A stretch of DNA of 19,306 bases from CAVTWS01 sp964390555 (GTDB lineage Bacteria; Actinomycetota; Acidimicrobiia; Acidimicrobiales; SHLQ01). Position 1 is the first letter of the stretch. Each line of letters begins with the position of its first letter. A program made the translations under genes and the position numbers. The notes below the pieces were generated by a model that was given only the letters and a program-made list of their open reading frames with translations, did not search any database and was not told where the DNA came from. Below, one piece after another: positions 1-6,300 of the stretch. The DNA is taken from the NCBI GenBank assembly GCA_964390555.1, contig CAYMJU010000176.1:1-19306 (forward strand), read 5' to 3'.

Positions 1-1281
1 GACGAGGACGAGCAGCGCCACGCCCTGACCGAGGATCGGTGCCGCCACCCGACCGCTGAGCTTGGGCCCCCAGAACGCCAGCGCGGCGACCGAGCCGGCC
101 ACACCGGTCCAGAGGGCGAGATCGGCGACCGCGCCGTCGGCGGACGTGCCGACCAACTCGAAGGGCACGACCGCACGGACGACGCTCGCGACCGCCGCCG
201 CGAGCAGCGCAAGGATTGTCAGTCCACCGGTCACGAGAGGGGCCGACGGCCGGAGACGGCGGCCGCCCTGGCGCAACGAGTCGGCCCACCCCCCGAGCGA
301 CATGAGGACCGGCACGATGATCGCCACACCGACGACGTAGTAAAGGAACTCGTCGGTGCTCGGCTGCTGGCCCGGCGTCTCGAATGCCACCCGAGCGAAA
401 CCTCCGAAGCCGAGAACGCCGAACAGCGCGGCGGCACCGAGCAGGATCTCATAGAGCTTCTGGCGGGTTCGGGCGGCCACTGGCACGATCTCGCCGATCA
501 CGCCCAGGACCGGCAACACGTAAAGGAACACCTGCGGCGCGGACACCGCCCACGAGACCTCGCCGTAGATGGCGTCCTCGATGCCGAACGCGATCGGGGC
601 CCGGCCCCGGAGATCGACGTAGGCGACCAGCAGGTCGCCGGCCAGGATCGGTAGCGACAACAACAGCAGGCTCGACCACACGAGCGACGTCCACGACAGA
701 AGCGGAACCCGGTGCAGGCTCATGCCAGCGCACCGGAGCGCGACCACGGTGGTCGCCACGCAGACCAGTCCGAGCCCCAGCGCCACGATCACCGTGATCA
801 GTCCGGCGACGGACAGGGCCACCGAATCGGAGTTCGTTCCCTCTACCGAGCCGCCGAGCCCGCCGTCGGCCGCCCAGCTGGCGATCACGATACCGGCGCC
901 GACCAACCACATCCAGAAACTCGCCGCAGCGGCACGCGGGAACGCAACAGCGGGCGAACCAACCTGCATGGGGGTGACAGCCAGCGCCAACCCCGTGAAG
1001 AACGGCACGACGACCAGGAACACCAGGCCGAACTGATACAGCGACGACGCTTGGGCGAGAGCGTCGAAGGTGTCGAACAGGGCGAGGTCGTCGAGGTTCA
1101 TGCCCTCGATACCGACGACCGCTCCGACGGTCGCCACGAGGACCAGGAGCACCGTCGAGAACCCCATGTACAGACGGCCGACCACCTTGTGGTCGCTCGT
1201 CGTGATGAGGTGGTGCAGCCAGGCCGGGTCGGCCGACGGCGCCGACGCCGTGGCGGGGGGCGATACTTCCGTGAGGGTCAT
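1..1281 (-). CDS. Heme-copper oxidase subunit I-like membrane protein lacking metal ligands (C-terminus beyond window)
   Basis: Reading from the ATG at 1281, 427 codons stay open to the window edge, so the C-terminus is missing. The fold matches cytochrome c oxidase subunit I (COX1). The N-terminus has LHHLITTSDHKVVG (about residues 21-34), like the LHHLxTTDHK opening of COX1. TPMQVGSPAVAFPR and a PKLSGR segment match PLQIGAPDVAFPR and PKMTGR, and many hydrophobic helices are present. The active-site positions do not match. HPEVY is APQVF (residues 248-252), the following HH pair is RV (297-298), the HFH heme-ligand motif is AVA (384-386), and the low-spin heme His region of helix II (about 81-83) reads LYQ. 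The only histidines seen lie in the N-terminal tail and one loop (SLHR). It lies 121 bp downstream of ctaB on the same strand. Membership of the family is well supported. Oxidase activity is unlikely and the real role is unknown. Confidence 0.85.
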   Translation of the reverse strand, partial: MTLTEVSPPATASAPSADPAWLHHLITTSDHKVVGRLYMGFSTVLLVLVATVGAVVGIEGMNLDDLALFDTFDALAQASSLYQFGLVFLVVVPFFTGLALAVTPMQVGSPAVAFPRAAAASFWMWLVGAGIVIASWAADGGLGGSVEGTNSDSVALSVAGLITVIVALGLGLVCVATTVVALRCAGMSLHRVPLLSWTSLVWSSLLLLSLPILAGDLLVAYVDLRGRAPIAFGIEDAIYGEVSWAVSAPQVFLYVLPVLGVIGEIVPVAARTRQKLYEILLGAAALFGVLGFGGFARVAFETPGQQPSTDEFLYYVVGVAIIVPVLMSLGGWADSLRQGGRRLRPSAPLVTGGLTILALLAAAVASVVRAVVPFELVGTSADGAVADLALWTGVAGSVAALAFWGPKLSGRVAAPILGQGVALLVLV

Positions 1282-1402
1282 TGGTGATGTGGTTCCTCGG
1301 CGCGGCGGGCGCAAGCGACATGGTGCGACCCGACGGCCGGCGCCTGGTCACGGGCGGACACGTTATCTTCCCCCGATCCGGGCATCGAACCGGGCGATGC
1401 TC

Positions 1403-2299
1403 TCACCAGCCGCTCCGCAACAATTCGTCGGCGGCCATGGCCCCGAACAGGACGGTCACATAGGTGATCGAGTAACCGAACACCCGCATGGCGAGCGCCG
1501 GAGTCGGCCGGCGGAGCAGGTCGACCGCCAACCAGGTGAACCCGGCGCCGAGGGCAACGGCGACAACGAGATAGAGCCAACCCATGCCGGCTACCGGGCC
1601 GAACAGCAGCGTCAACGCCCACAGGGCGACGGTATAGACGAGTATCTGGCGCCCGACGGTTCGCAGCGACGCCACGGCGGGGAGCATGGGAACTGCGGCG
1701 GCCCGGTAGTCGTCGCGATAGCGGATGGCCAGAGCCCAGAAGTGCGGCGGGGTCCATAGGAAGATGACCGCGAACAACACCACCGGCGGCCAGTCGAGGG
1801 AATTGGTGACCGCCGACCAACCGATCAGGACCGGCGCCGCCCCGGCCGCTCCACCGATCACGATGTTGCTGGTGGACCTCCGCTTCAGCCAGAGCGTGTA
1901 GACGAACACGTAGAACAGACACGCCCCGACGGCGAGCAGGGCGCTGAGCAGGTTGACGAAGATCCACAGCCAGCCGAACGCGACCGCCTCGAGCGTGACC
2001 GCGAACACGAGGGCTTCGCGTGGTTTGACGAGGCCGGTGACGAGCGGACGCTTTCGGGTGCGCTCCATCAGCCGGTCGATGTCGCGGTCGACGTACATGT
2101 TGATGGCGTTGGCGCCGCCTGCCGACATCGTTCCGCCGATCACCGTGGCGACCATCAGCCAGATCGAGGGCAGGCCTTCGTCGGCGACCACCATGGTCGG
2201 AACCGTCGTGATCAACAACAACTCGATGATGCGCGGCTTCGTGAGGGCCACGAAACCGGCCACACGGGCGCGGTGGGTCAGTCGAACCGGCTGGAGCAT
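1403..2299 (-). CDS. ctaB: Protoheme IX farnesyltransferase (heme O synthase)
   Basis: The 298-residue product belongs to the UbiA prenyltransferase superfamily and converts heme B to heme O in the membrane by adding a farnesyl group, the first step towards heme A. The first Asp-rich motif reads NAINMYVDRDID (residues 64-75), and the second conserved region has YRDDYRAAAVPM (about 195-206), the YxxDYxxAxxPM signature of CtaB/CyoE. The intervening hydrophobic segments fit about nine membrane helices, and the length is normal. The ATG at 2299 is chosen because a TAGCCT -10 box ends exactly 7 nt upstream, suggesting a leaderless mRNA. No Shine-Dalgarno sequence is visible. It is divergent from ctaA, whose product uses heme O, so the two genes of the pathway share one 83-bp control region. 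Confidence 0.96.
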   Translation of the reverse strand: MLQPVRLTHRARVAGFVALTKPRIIELLLITTVPTMVVADEGLPSIWLMVATVIGGTMSAGGANAINMYVDRDIDRLMERTRKRPLVTGLVKPREALVFAVTLEAVAFGWLWIFVNLLSALLAVGACLFYVFVYTLWLKRRSTSNIVIGGAAGAAPVLIGWSAVTNSLDWPPVVLFAVIFLWTPPHFWALAIRYRDDYRAAAVPMLPAVASLRTVGRQILVYTVALWALTLLFGPVAGMGWLYLVVAVALGAGFTWLAVDLLRRPTPALAMRVFGYSITYVTVLFGAMAADELLRSGW

Positions 2300-2306
2300 C
2301 GACGTC

Positions 2307-2336
2307 AGGCTACGGGTCCACCCGACCGGGAGCCAA
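2307..2336 (-). promoter_or_regulatory. Candidate leaderless promoter of ctaB
   Basis: On the minus strand, TTGGCT (2336-2331) and TAGCCT (2312-2307) are separated by 18 nt. The -10 box ends 7 nt before the ATG at 2299, so transcription would begin at or next to the start codon. This was read by eye and is not experimental. Confidence 0.5.
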
Positions 2337-2345
2337 TGCCGCCCG

Positions 2346-2374
2346 TTGGTGCTCGGCGAGGCGCTCGGTAGCGT
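2346..2374 (+). promoter_or_regulatory. Candidate leaderless promoter of ctaA
   Basis: TTGGTG (2346-2351) and TAGCGT (2369-2374) are separated by 17 nt. The -10 box ends 8 nt before the ATG at 2383. It sits back to back with the ctaB promoter, with the two -35 boxes 9 bp apart. Confidence 0.5.
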
Positions 2375-2382
2375 CGCGCGGC

Positions 2383-3294
2383 ATGGAGCCGGCGACCTAC
2401 CGCACGGTCACGCTTGTCTCGGTGTGGCTGCTGGCGACCATCATCGTGACCGGCGCCCTCGTGCGCCTGACGGGTTCGGGTCTCGGATGCTCGGACTGGC
2501 CGACCTGCGAGGACCGCTCCCTGATCGGCGACTACGGCTACCACGGCTGGGTCGAGTACGCGAACCGGATGGTCACGGGTCTGGTGTCGGCGATCGTGAT
2601 CCTCGCCGTGCTCGGCTCGCTGCGGCGACGGCCGCGCCGGCGCGATCTCATCGGCTGGTCGGCCGGACTGGTGGTCGGCGTGTTGGCCCAGATCCTGCTC
2701 GGCGCGGCGGTGGTGTACCTCGACCTCTACCCCCGGATCGTGATCGGCCACTTCCTCGTGTCGCTGGTGCTGGTGTGGAACGCGGTAGTGCTCCACCATC
2801 GGTCCGGGTGGCCCGACGCGACCCCGACGCTGCCGGTGCCGATCGCGGTGGTGGGTCACGCTCGTTTGATGGGGTTGGCCACGATCGCGGTGATCGTGAG
2901 CGGCACGATCGTCACCGGCTCGGGACCGCACACCGGCAGCCTCGACGTCGACGAGCCCATCGATCGGCTGCCGTTCGACCTTCCCGACGTCGCTCGGATC
3001 CATAGCGCGCTCGTCTGGGTCCTCCTCATCGGCACCGTGGCCCTGCGCGGGCGAGTGCGGCGGTTCGGATCCCTCGCGACCCGCCCCGTCGACCACGTGC
3101 TAGCGGTGCTCGTCGCCCAGGGCGCACTCGGGTACACCCAATACGCCCTCGACGTCCCCATCGGGCTCGTCGCTCTGCACATCGTGGGTGCCGTAGCCTT
3201 GTGGACCGCGATGGTCCGACTTCAGCTCCGGCTCGTGGCCGACCATCGCCGGCTCGAGGCTCCGGCCGAACCGCCTACCACGGTGACCGTCTGA
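2383..3294 (+). CDS. ctaA: Heme A synthase
   Basis: The 303-residue polytopic membrane protein oxidises the C8 methyl of heme O to a formyl group, giving heme A for aa3-type oxidases. It carries TGSGLGCSDWPTC (residues 30-42), with the first Cys pair at 36 and 42. Candidate heme-ligand histidines are 123 (IGHFLVS), 207 (RIHSAL) and 266 (ALHIVG). The fourth canonical position, His60 in the ExxHR motif of Bacillus CtaA, is Asn here (VEYANRM, Asn61). I recall Asn at this position in other actinobacterial CtaA proteins, so I do not treat it as inactivating. The second Cys pair of the Bacillus protein is absent. The gene starts the ctaA-clpS-DUF2017 operon, with 1 nt separating it from clpS. Confidence 0.95.
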   Translation: MEPATYRTVTLVSVWLLATIIVTGALVRLTGSGLGCSDWPTCEDRSLIGDYGYHGWVEYANRMVTGLVSAIVILAVLGSLRRRPRRRDLIGWSAGLVVGVLAQILLGAAVVYLDLYPRIVIGHFLVSLVLVWNAVVLHHRSGWPDATPTLPVPIAVVGHARLMGLATIAVIVSGTIVTGSGPHTGSLDVDEPIDRLPFDLPDVARIHSALVWVLLIGTVALRGRVRRFGSLATRPVDHVLAVLVAQGALGYTQYALDVPIGLVALHIVGAVALWTAMVRLQLRLVADHRRLEAPAEPPTTVTV

Positions 3295-3295
3295 C

Positions 3296-3589
3296 ATGCC
3301 CGTCACCGCGCCTCTCGAAGTCGAGTCCCCCACCTCCGACACCGTCGATGACCCCGACGTGCCGTGGATCGTCCTGGTCTGGAACGACCCCATCAACCTC
3401 ATGAGCTACGTGACCTGGGTCTTCCAGAAGCTGTTCGGCTACTCCAGGGAGAAGGCCGAGGAGTTGATGCTCGACGTGCACCACAAGGGTCGAGCGGTCG
3501 TCTCGAACGGCAGTCGCGAGCAGGCCGAGCTCGACGTGTTCCGCCTGCACGAGCACGGCCTCTGGGCGACCATGCAGAAAGATCGGTGA
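3296..3589 (+). CDS. clpS: ATP-dependent Clp protease adaptor ClpS
   Basis: The 97-residue cytoplasmic adaptor docks on the ClpA/ClpC N-domain and delivers N-degron substrates to the Clp protease. After a flexible acidic N-terminus of about 22 residues come VPWIVLVWNDPINLMSYV, the strand and N-degron pocket signature (VxxxNDDxxTMxxV in other species), then LFGYSREKAEELMLDVHHKG, with the pocket histidine, and a C-terminal helix. The length is typical of actinobacterial ClpS. The ATG lies 1 nt after the ctaA stop codon, implying translational coupling. ClpS followed by a DUF2017 protein is a recurring actinobacterial pair. Confidence 0.95.
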   Translation: MPVTAPLEVESPTSDTVDDPDVPWIVLVWNDPINLMSYVTWVFQKLFGYSREKAEELMLDVHHKGRAVVSNGSREQAELDVFRLHEHGLWATMQKDR

Positions 3590-3590
3590 C

Positions 3591-4043
3591 GTGAGCGCCT
3601 TGTTTCGGGTCACCGGTTCCGGCTTCAGCGTGGACCTTCCCGACCATGTGCGGGGACTGCTCGGCCACGTCATCGACGAGCTCCGCGACGTCGTGCTGCT
3701 CGGCGAGGCCGACGCCGTCCGCCGCTTGTACCCACCCGCCTACGCCGACGACACCGAGCGCGAGCGCGAGTACCAGGCGCTGGTCCACGATGACCTGCTC
3801 GCCCGCCGTCTCAACACGCTCGATACGGTCGAGTCGACGCTCGACGCGGCCGAGCTGACACCCGATCAGCTCGAAGCGTGGATCGGCGTCGTCAACGACG
3901 CCCGGCTGGTGCTCGGGACCCGGCTCGACATGGTCGAAGGTCATCTAGGCGTCCCCCGTGACCACCCCGACGCCACCGCCCACGCCGTCTACGAGCTGCT
4001 CACCCTCGTGCTCGCCGAAGCCATCGACGCCCTCCAGCCCTGA
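3591..4043 (+). CDS. DUF2017 family protein
   Basis: The 150-residue protein starts at the GTG at 3591, 1 nt after the clpS stop codon. It is acidic and largely helical, with no signal peptide or membrane segment. It matches in layout the DUF2017 family, which sits directly after clpS in many Actinomycetota. Features include an N-terminal FRVTGSGFSVDLPDHV strand region, a central REREYQALVHDDLLARR segment and a C-terminal LEAWIGVVNDARLVLGTRLD segment. No function is established for the family. Its constant position suggests a link to Clp/ClpS proteolysis, which is inference. Its TGA directly abuts the stop codon of the opposite-strand degV gene, so there is no intergenic terminator. Confidence 0.85.
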   Translation: MSALFRVTGSGFSVDLPDHVRGLLGHVIDELRDVVLLGEADAVRRLYPPAYADDTEREREYQALVHDDLLARRLNTLDTVESTLDAAELTPDQLEAWIGVVNDARLVLGTRLDMVEGHLGVPRDHPDATAHAVYELLTLVLAEAIDALQP

Positions 4044-4955
4044 TCACGGCCCGGCGAGCGGAACCAGCGGAGAGGAGCCCGTGGCGACGGGGGCGGCAAC
4101 CCAGCCGACGGTGTCGACCCCGGTGTGCGCGGCGACACTAGGGCCCACCCGATACTCGACCAGCTCGGCGACCATCTCGATCGCCTCGACCCGCCGGCGG
4201 ATCTCCACCACGAGCCGACGGGTCGACGGATGCGCCAGACACACCCCCACCCGCAGCGGATCGGTCGCCGCCTCGAGCCGCGCGACGACGATGTCGACCA
4301 GCTCGTCGGCGTCGCGGGCGGAGCCCACGACCTGGAGATCCGCGATCGTCCCGCCGAGAACCGGTATCTCGACGGCACCGAGCGCAACCGAGGCGGCATC
4401 GAGCACATCCGCCGAGAAGCGGCCAGAGCGTCGGGCCAGGTCGATCCCGCCGAGCGAGAACGCAGTGAGAACACGGGAACCGCACCGCTCGGCGACCGCG
4501 GCCGTCTCGTCGAGCGTGCCGCCAGAGGCGACGACGTCGGCCGCCGCCCAAACGGCGAGGCCCGTTCCGAACGACGCGGTTCCCGAGTCGACGACCCGGA
4601 CCACCACGCGTGGGTACCGTTCCATCAACATCGCCGCCGCAAGCCGGGCGGCGTTGACCGAGCCCGACACGTCGGAACCCACGTGTATCGAGCAGATGGC
4701 GAGCGCTCCCGACCGGGCGGCGCTCTCGTAAGCCGCGAGAAGCTCGCCGGGCGAGGGCTGCGTGGTCGACACCGGCCCGACCCCCGAATCGACGAGCGTG
4801 CAAAACCCGTCGGCGTCGAGATCGACGCCCTCGCGGTACGAGCGGTCGCCAACGGTCACCGTGATCGGGACCACCGACACCCCGAGACCGACGACGAGTT
4901 CGGGTGGCAGTTGTGCGGCCGAGTCGGTCACGATCGCGACCGGTGACGGATTCAC
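4044..4955 (-). CDS. DegV family fatty-acid-binding protein
   Basis: The protein is about 303 residues and belongs to the DegV (EDD fold) family, which binds a fatty-acyl chain. In Firmicutes its relatives (FakB) present fatty acids to a kinase. The signatures are VTDSAAQLP near the N-terminus, VSTTQPSPGELL (ligand carboxylate binding), IHVGSDVSGSVNAAR and VDSGTASFGTGLAV. The open frame extends further upstream, but the GTG at 4955 is chosen because it places the VTDS strand at the N-terminus and forms a GTGA 4-nt overlap with the plsY stop codon. The upstream extension is Arg-rich and is the shadow of plsY. Pairing with the acyltransferase PlsY suggests a shared role in acyl supply for phospholipid synthesis. 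That link is inference. Confidence 0.9.
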   Translation of the reverse strand: MNPSPVAIVTDSAAQLPPELVVGLGVSVVPITVTVGDRSYREGVDLDADGFCTLVDSGVGPVSTTQPSPGELLAAYESAARSGALAICSIHVGSDVSGSVNAARLAAAMLMERYPRVVVRVVDSGTASFGTGLAVWAAADVVASGGTLDETAAVAERCGSRVLTAFSLGGIDLARRSGRFSADVLDAASVALGAVEIPVLGGTIADLQVVGSARDADELVDIVVARLEAATDPLRVGVCLAHPSTRRLVVEIRRRVEAIEMVAELVEYRVGPSVAAHTGVDTVGWVAAPVATGSSPLVPLAGP

Positions 4956-5599
4956 GGCGCGGCCACCGCCCCTGCTCGTCGAGCGCCGGCGAGCATACGG
5001 CCGACGACGACCCCAGCGCCGACCGCTGCGGACACCGGCAGCGACGCGGTGGCCCGGCCGCGCCCGGTCGGCCAAGCTCGCCGCCACGCCAGCACACTGG
5101 CCACCACCCACGTCGATGACGACGCGACCATCGACGCGATCGTGCGATAGCGGCCGGGCCACAACTTGACGACCGCGGCCGCTACCGCGACGTCGACTGG
5201 GAAGAACGCCGGGAACGTGGCCAGCACCTGGCCGCCGCTCGTGCCCACGCCCTTGCCGCCCCGACCCCGGGACCAGACCGGGAAGCAGTGCCCGACCACG
5301 CTCGCCGCCGCCCCCAGGTTCGCGCCCGCGGCCCCGGCGACCGCCCGCCCGACCTCAGCCGCCGCGGCGCCTTTGGCCACGTCGATCGCCGTCACGGCCG
5401 CACCCCACCTCGAGCCGAGGGTCTTGGCCACGTTCAAACCGCCCGGATTCCCGCTGCCGCTCGACCGAAGGTCGACCGGCGCTCCGCGTCTCGCCAACCG
5501 ACCCGCCAAGTAGGCGGTCGGGAACGTGCCGAGCCCGTACCCGGCCACGATCGCAGCCGTTGTACGGGCGGCACAACGGTGTCGGCGGACTGGTTCCAT
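4952..5599 (-). CDS. plsY: Glycerol-3-phosphate acyltransferase PlsY
   Basis: The 215-residue membrane enzyme transfers an acyl group from acyl-phosphate to glycerol-3-phosphate, giving lysophosphatidic acid. Motif 1 reads SGSGNPGGLNVAKTLG (residues 47-62, family GSGNPGATN). Motif 2 reads VVGHCFPVWSRGRGGKGVGT (101-120, family GHxFPxxxxFxGGKGVAT). The hydrophobic helices fit the family. The C-terminal part is Arg/Ala-rich and diverges, and the third motif is hard to place. The ATG at 5599 is supported by a TAGGTT -10 box ending 7 nt upstream, suggesting a leaderless transcript. Its stop codon overlaps the degV GTG by 4 nt. Confidence 0.88.
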   Translation of the reverse strand: MEPVRRHRCAARTTAAIVAGYGLGTFPTAYLAGRLARRGAPVDLRSSGSGNPGGLNVAKTLGSRWGAAVTAIDVAKGAAAAEVGRAVAGAAGANLGAAASVVGHCFPVWSRGRGGKGVGTSGGQVLATFPAFFPVDVAVAAAVVKLWPGRYRTIASMVASSSTWVVASVLAWRRAWPTGRGRATASLPVSAAVGAGVVVGRMLAGARRAGAVAAP

Positions 5600-5606
5600 G
5601 AGCCCG

Positions 5607-5612
5607 AACCTA
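5607..5612 (-). promoter_or_regulatory. Candidate -10 box of plsY
   Basis: TAGGTT on the minus strand ends 7 nt before the plsY ATG, the geometry of a leaderless transcript. No good -35 box is visible, so the call rests on spacing alone. Confidence 0.35.
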
Positions 5613-5673
5613 CAACCCGCGGAATCGGCCTCGACCGCTGCTACAAAGGACGGTCGACGTCACACGGCGCCGA

Positions 5674-5746
5674 GCCCCCATCGTTCAGAGGCCTAGGACA
5701 CCGCCCTTTCAAGGCGACAACACGGGTTCGAATCCCGTTGGGGGTG
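5674..5746 (+). tRNA. tRNA-Glu (anticodon TTC)
   Basis: The 73-nt cloverleaf has acceptor GCCCCCA/TGGGGGT, including the G1:U72 wobble I recall in other actinobacterial tRNA-Glu, and discriminator G. The D arm is GTTC/GGAC. The anticodon loop is CTTTCAA with TTC at 5708-5710, and the T arm is ACGGG-TTCGAAT-CCCGT. The lowest anticodon-stem pair is a C27-A43 mismatch. No CCA is encoded (GCTA follows). Confidence 0.95.
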
Positions 5747-5835
5747 CTAGGAACGCGCGCCACTAGGTGAACGTTCGACGTCTGATCGGTCTCGCTCGCC
5801 TGCTAGCGCAGTCGAGAAATGCAACTGTCACATTG

Positions 5836-5861
5836 GAGGGCTCGCCTATCGGCTCGCCCTC
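5836..5861 (+). other. Hairpin between tRNA-Glu and tRNA-Asp
   Basis: Arms GAGGGC (5836-5841) and GCCCTC (5856-5861) pair. Inside them, GCC and GGC pair across a symmetric TC/TC internal loop and a TATC tip. It lies 90 nt after tRNA-Glu and before the next promoter, so it may be a terminator or processing hairpin. There is no following T run. Confidence 0.35.
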
Positions 5862-5864
5862 TAA

Positions 5865-5882
5865 GGGAATCTCGGGAATCTC
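5865..5882. repeat. Tandem 9-bp repeat
   Basis: GGGAATCTC occurs twice without a gap (5865-5873, 5874-5882), just upstream of the tRNA-Asp promoter. No function is evident. Confidence 0.5.
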
Positions 5883-5889
5883 CGGTCGC

Positions 5890-5918
5890 TTGTGCGGGCG
5901 GGGCCGCTACCCTAGCGT
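5890..5918 (+). promoter_or_regulatory. Candidate promoter for tRNA-Asp/tRNA-Phe
   Basis: TTGTGC (5890-5895) and TAGCGT (5913-5918) are separated by 17 nt. Transcription would start near 5925, about 20 nt before mature tRNA-Asp. The same -10 hexamer occurs at the ctaA and purL promoters. Confidence 0.5.
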
Positions 5919-5947
5919 CTCGTCGCTCTGGGCAACCGGAGTCAACT

Positions 5948-6022
5948 GGTCCCGTGGTGCAGCTTGGAGTGCATGCCGGCCTGTCAAGCCGGAGGTCGCG
6001 GGTTCAAATCCCGTCGGGACCG
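5948..6022 (+). tRNA. tRNA-Asp (anticodon GTC)
   Basis: The 75-nt cloverleaf has a perfect 7-bp acceptor GGTCCCG/CGGGACC with discriminator G. The anticodon stem is CCGGC/GCCGG around loop CTGTCAA, with GTC at 5983-5985. The T arm is GCGGG-TTCAAAT-CCCGT. No CCA is encoded. Confidence 0.97.
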
Positions 6023-6065
6023 CTACCGCCTTGCCCAGAATCGCGCTGGGCGACCGCGGCGCCCT

Positions 6066-6138
6066 GGTCGGGTAGCTCAGTAGGCAGAGCGACCGCCTGA
6101 AAAGCGGTAGGTCACCGGATCGACGCCGGTCCCGACCA
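6066..6138 (+). tRNA. tRNA-Phe (anticodon GAA)
   Basis: The 73-nt cloverleaf has acceptor GGTCGGG/CCCGACC with discriminator A, D arm GCTC/GAGC, and anticodon stem ACCGC/GCGGT around loop CTGAAAA, with GAA at 6099-6101. The T stem ACCGG/CCGGT is perfect, but the T loop reads ATCGACG, giving A instead of T at position 54. It ends the Glu-Asp-Phe trio, an order I recall from other Actinomycetota. No CCA is encoded. Confidence 0.95.
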
Positions 6139-6300
6139 CAACTGACAATGTGGCTCATCAGGGGCGGTTTCTTGTCCTACGTAGCCCACGTCGCCGGTCC
6201 TCCTCTGTGTCGCCCAGCTGAGCTGGCAAGACGCCGACACCGAGCCGGCTCCGCGTGCGGGGCGACCGCCGCTGGGACGGACAGATCGAGGGGAGACGAC

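Noticed and set aside
1282..1402. Possible separate promoter (GATAAC) for the COX1-like gene
   Set aside because: The -35 region is poor and the gene may simply be read through from ctaB, so support is too weak.
2563..2565. Asn61 of CtaA in place of a heme-ligand His
   Set aside because: I recall Asn at this position in other actinobacterial CtaA proteins (an EFGNR-type motif), so it probably is a lineage feature rather than inactivation.
5674..5746. G1:U72 wobble in tRNA-Glu as a sign of a decayed tRNA
   Set aside because: The same terminal wobble is, to my recollection, present in mycobacterial tRNA-Glu, and the remaining arms are intact apart from one C27-A43 mismatch.
5747..5947. Small protein gene between tRNA-Glu and tRNA-Asp
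   Set aside because: Open frames there lack ribosome binding sites and run into the tRNA genes. The stretch is explained by a hairpin, a short tandem repeat and a promoter.
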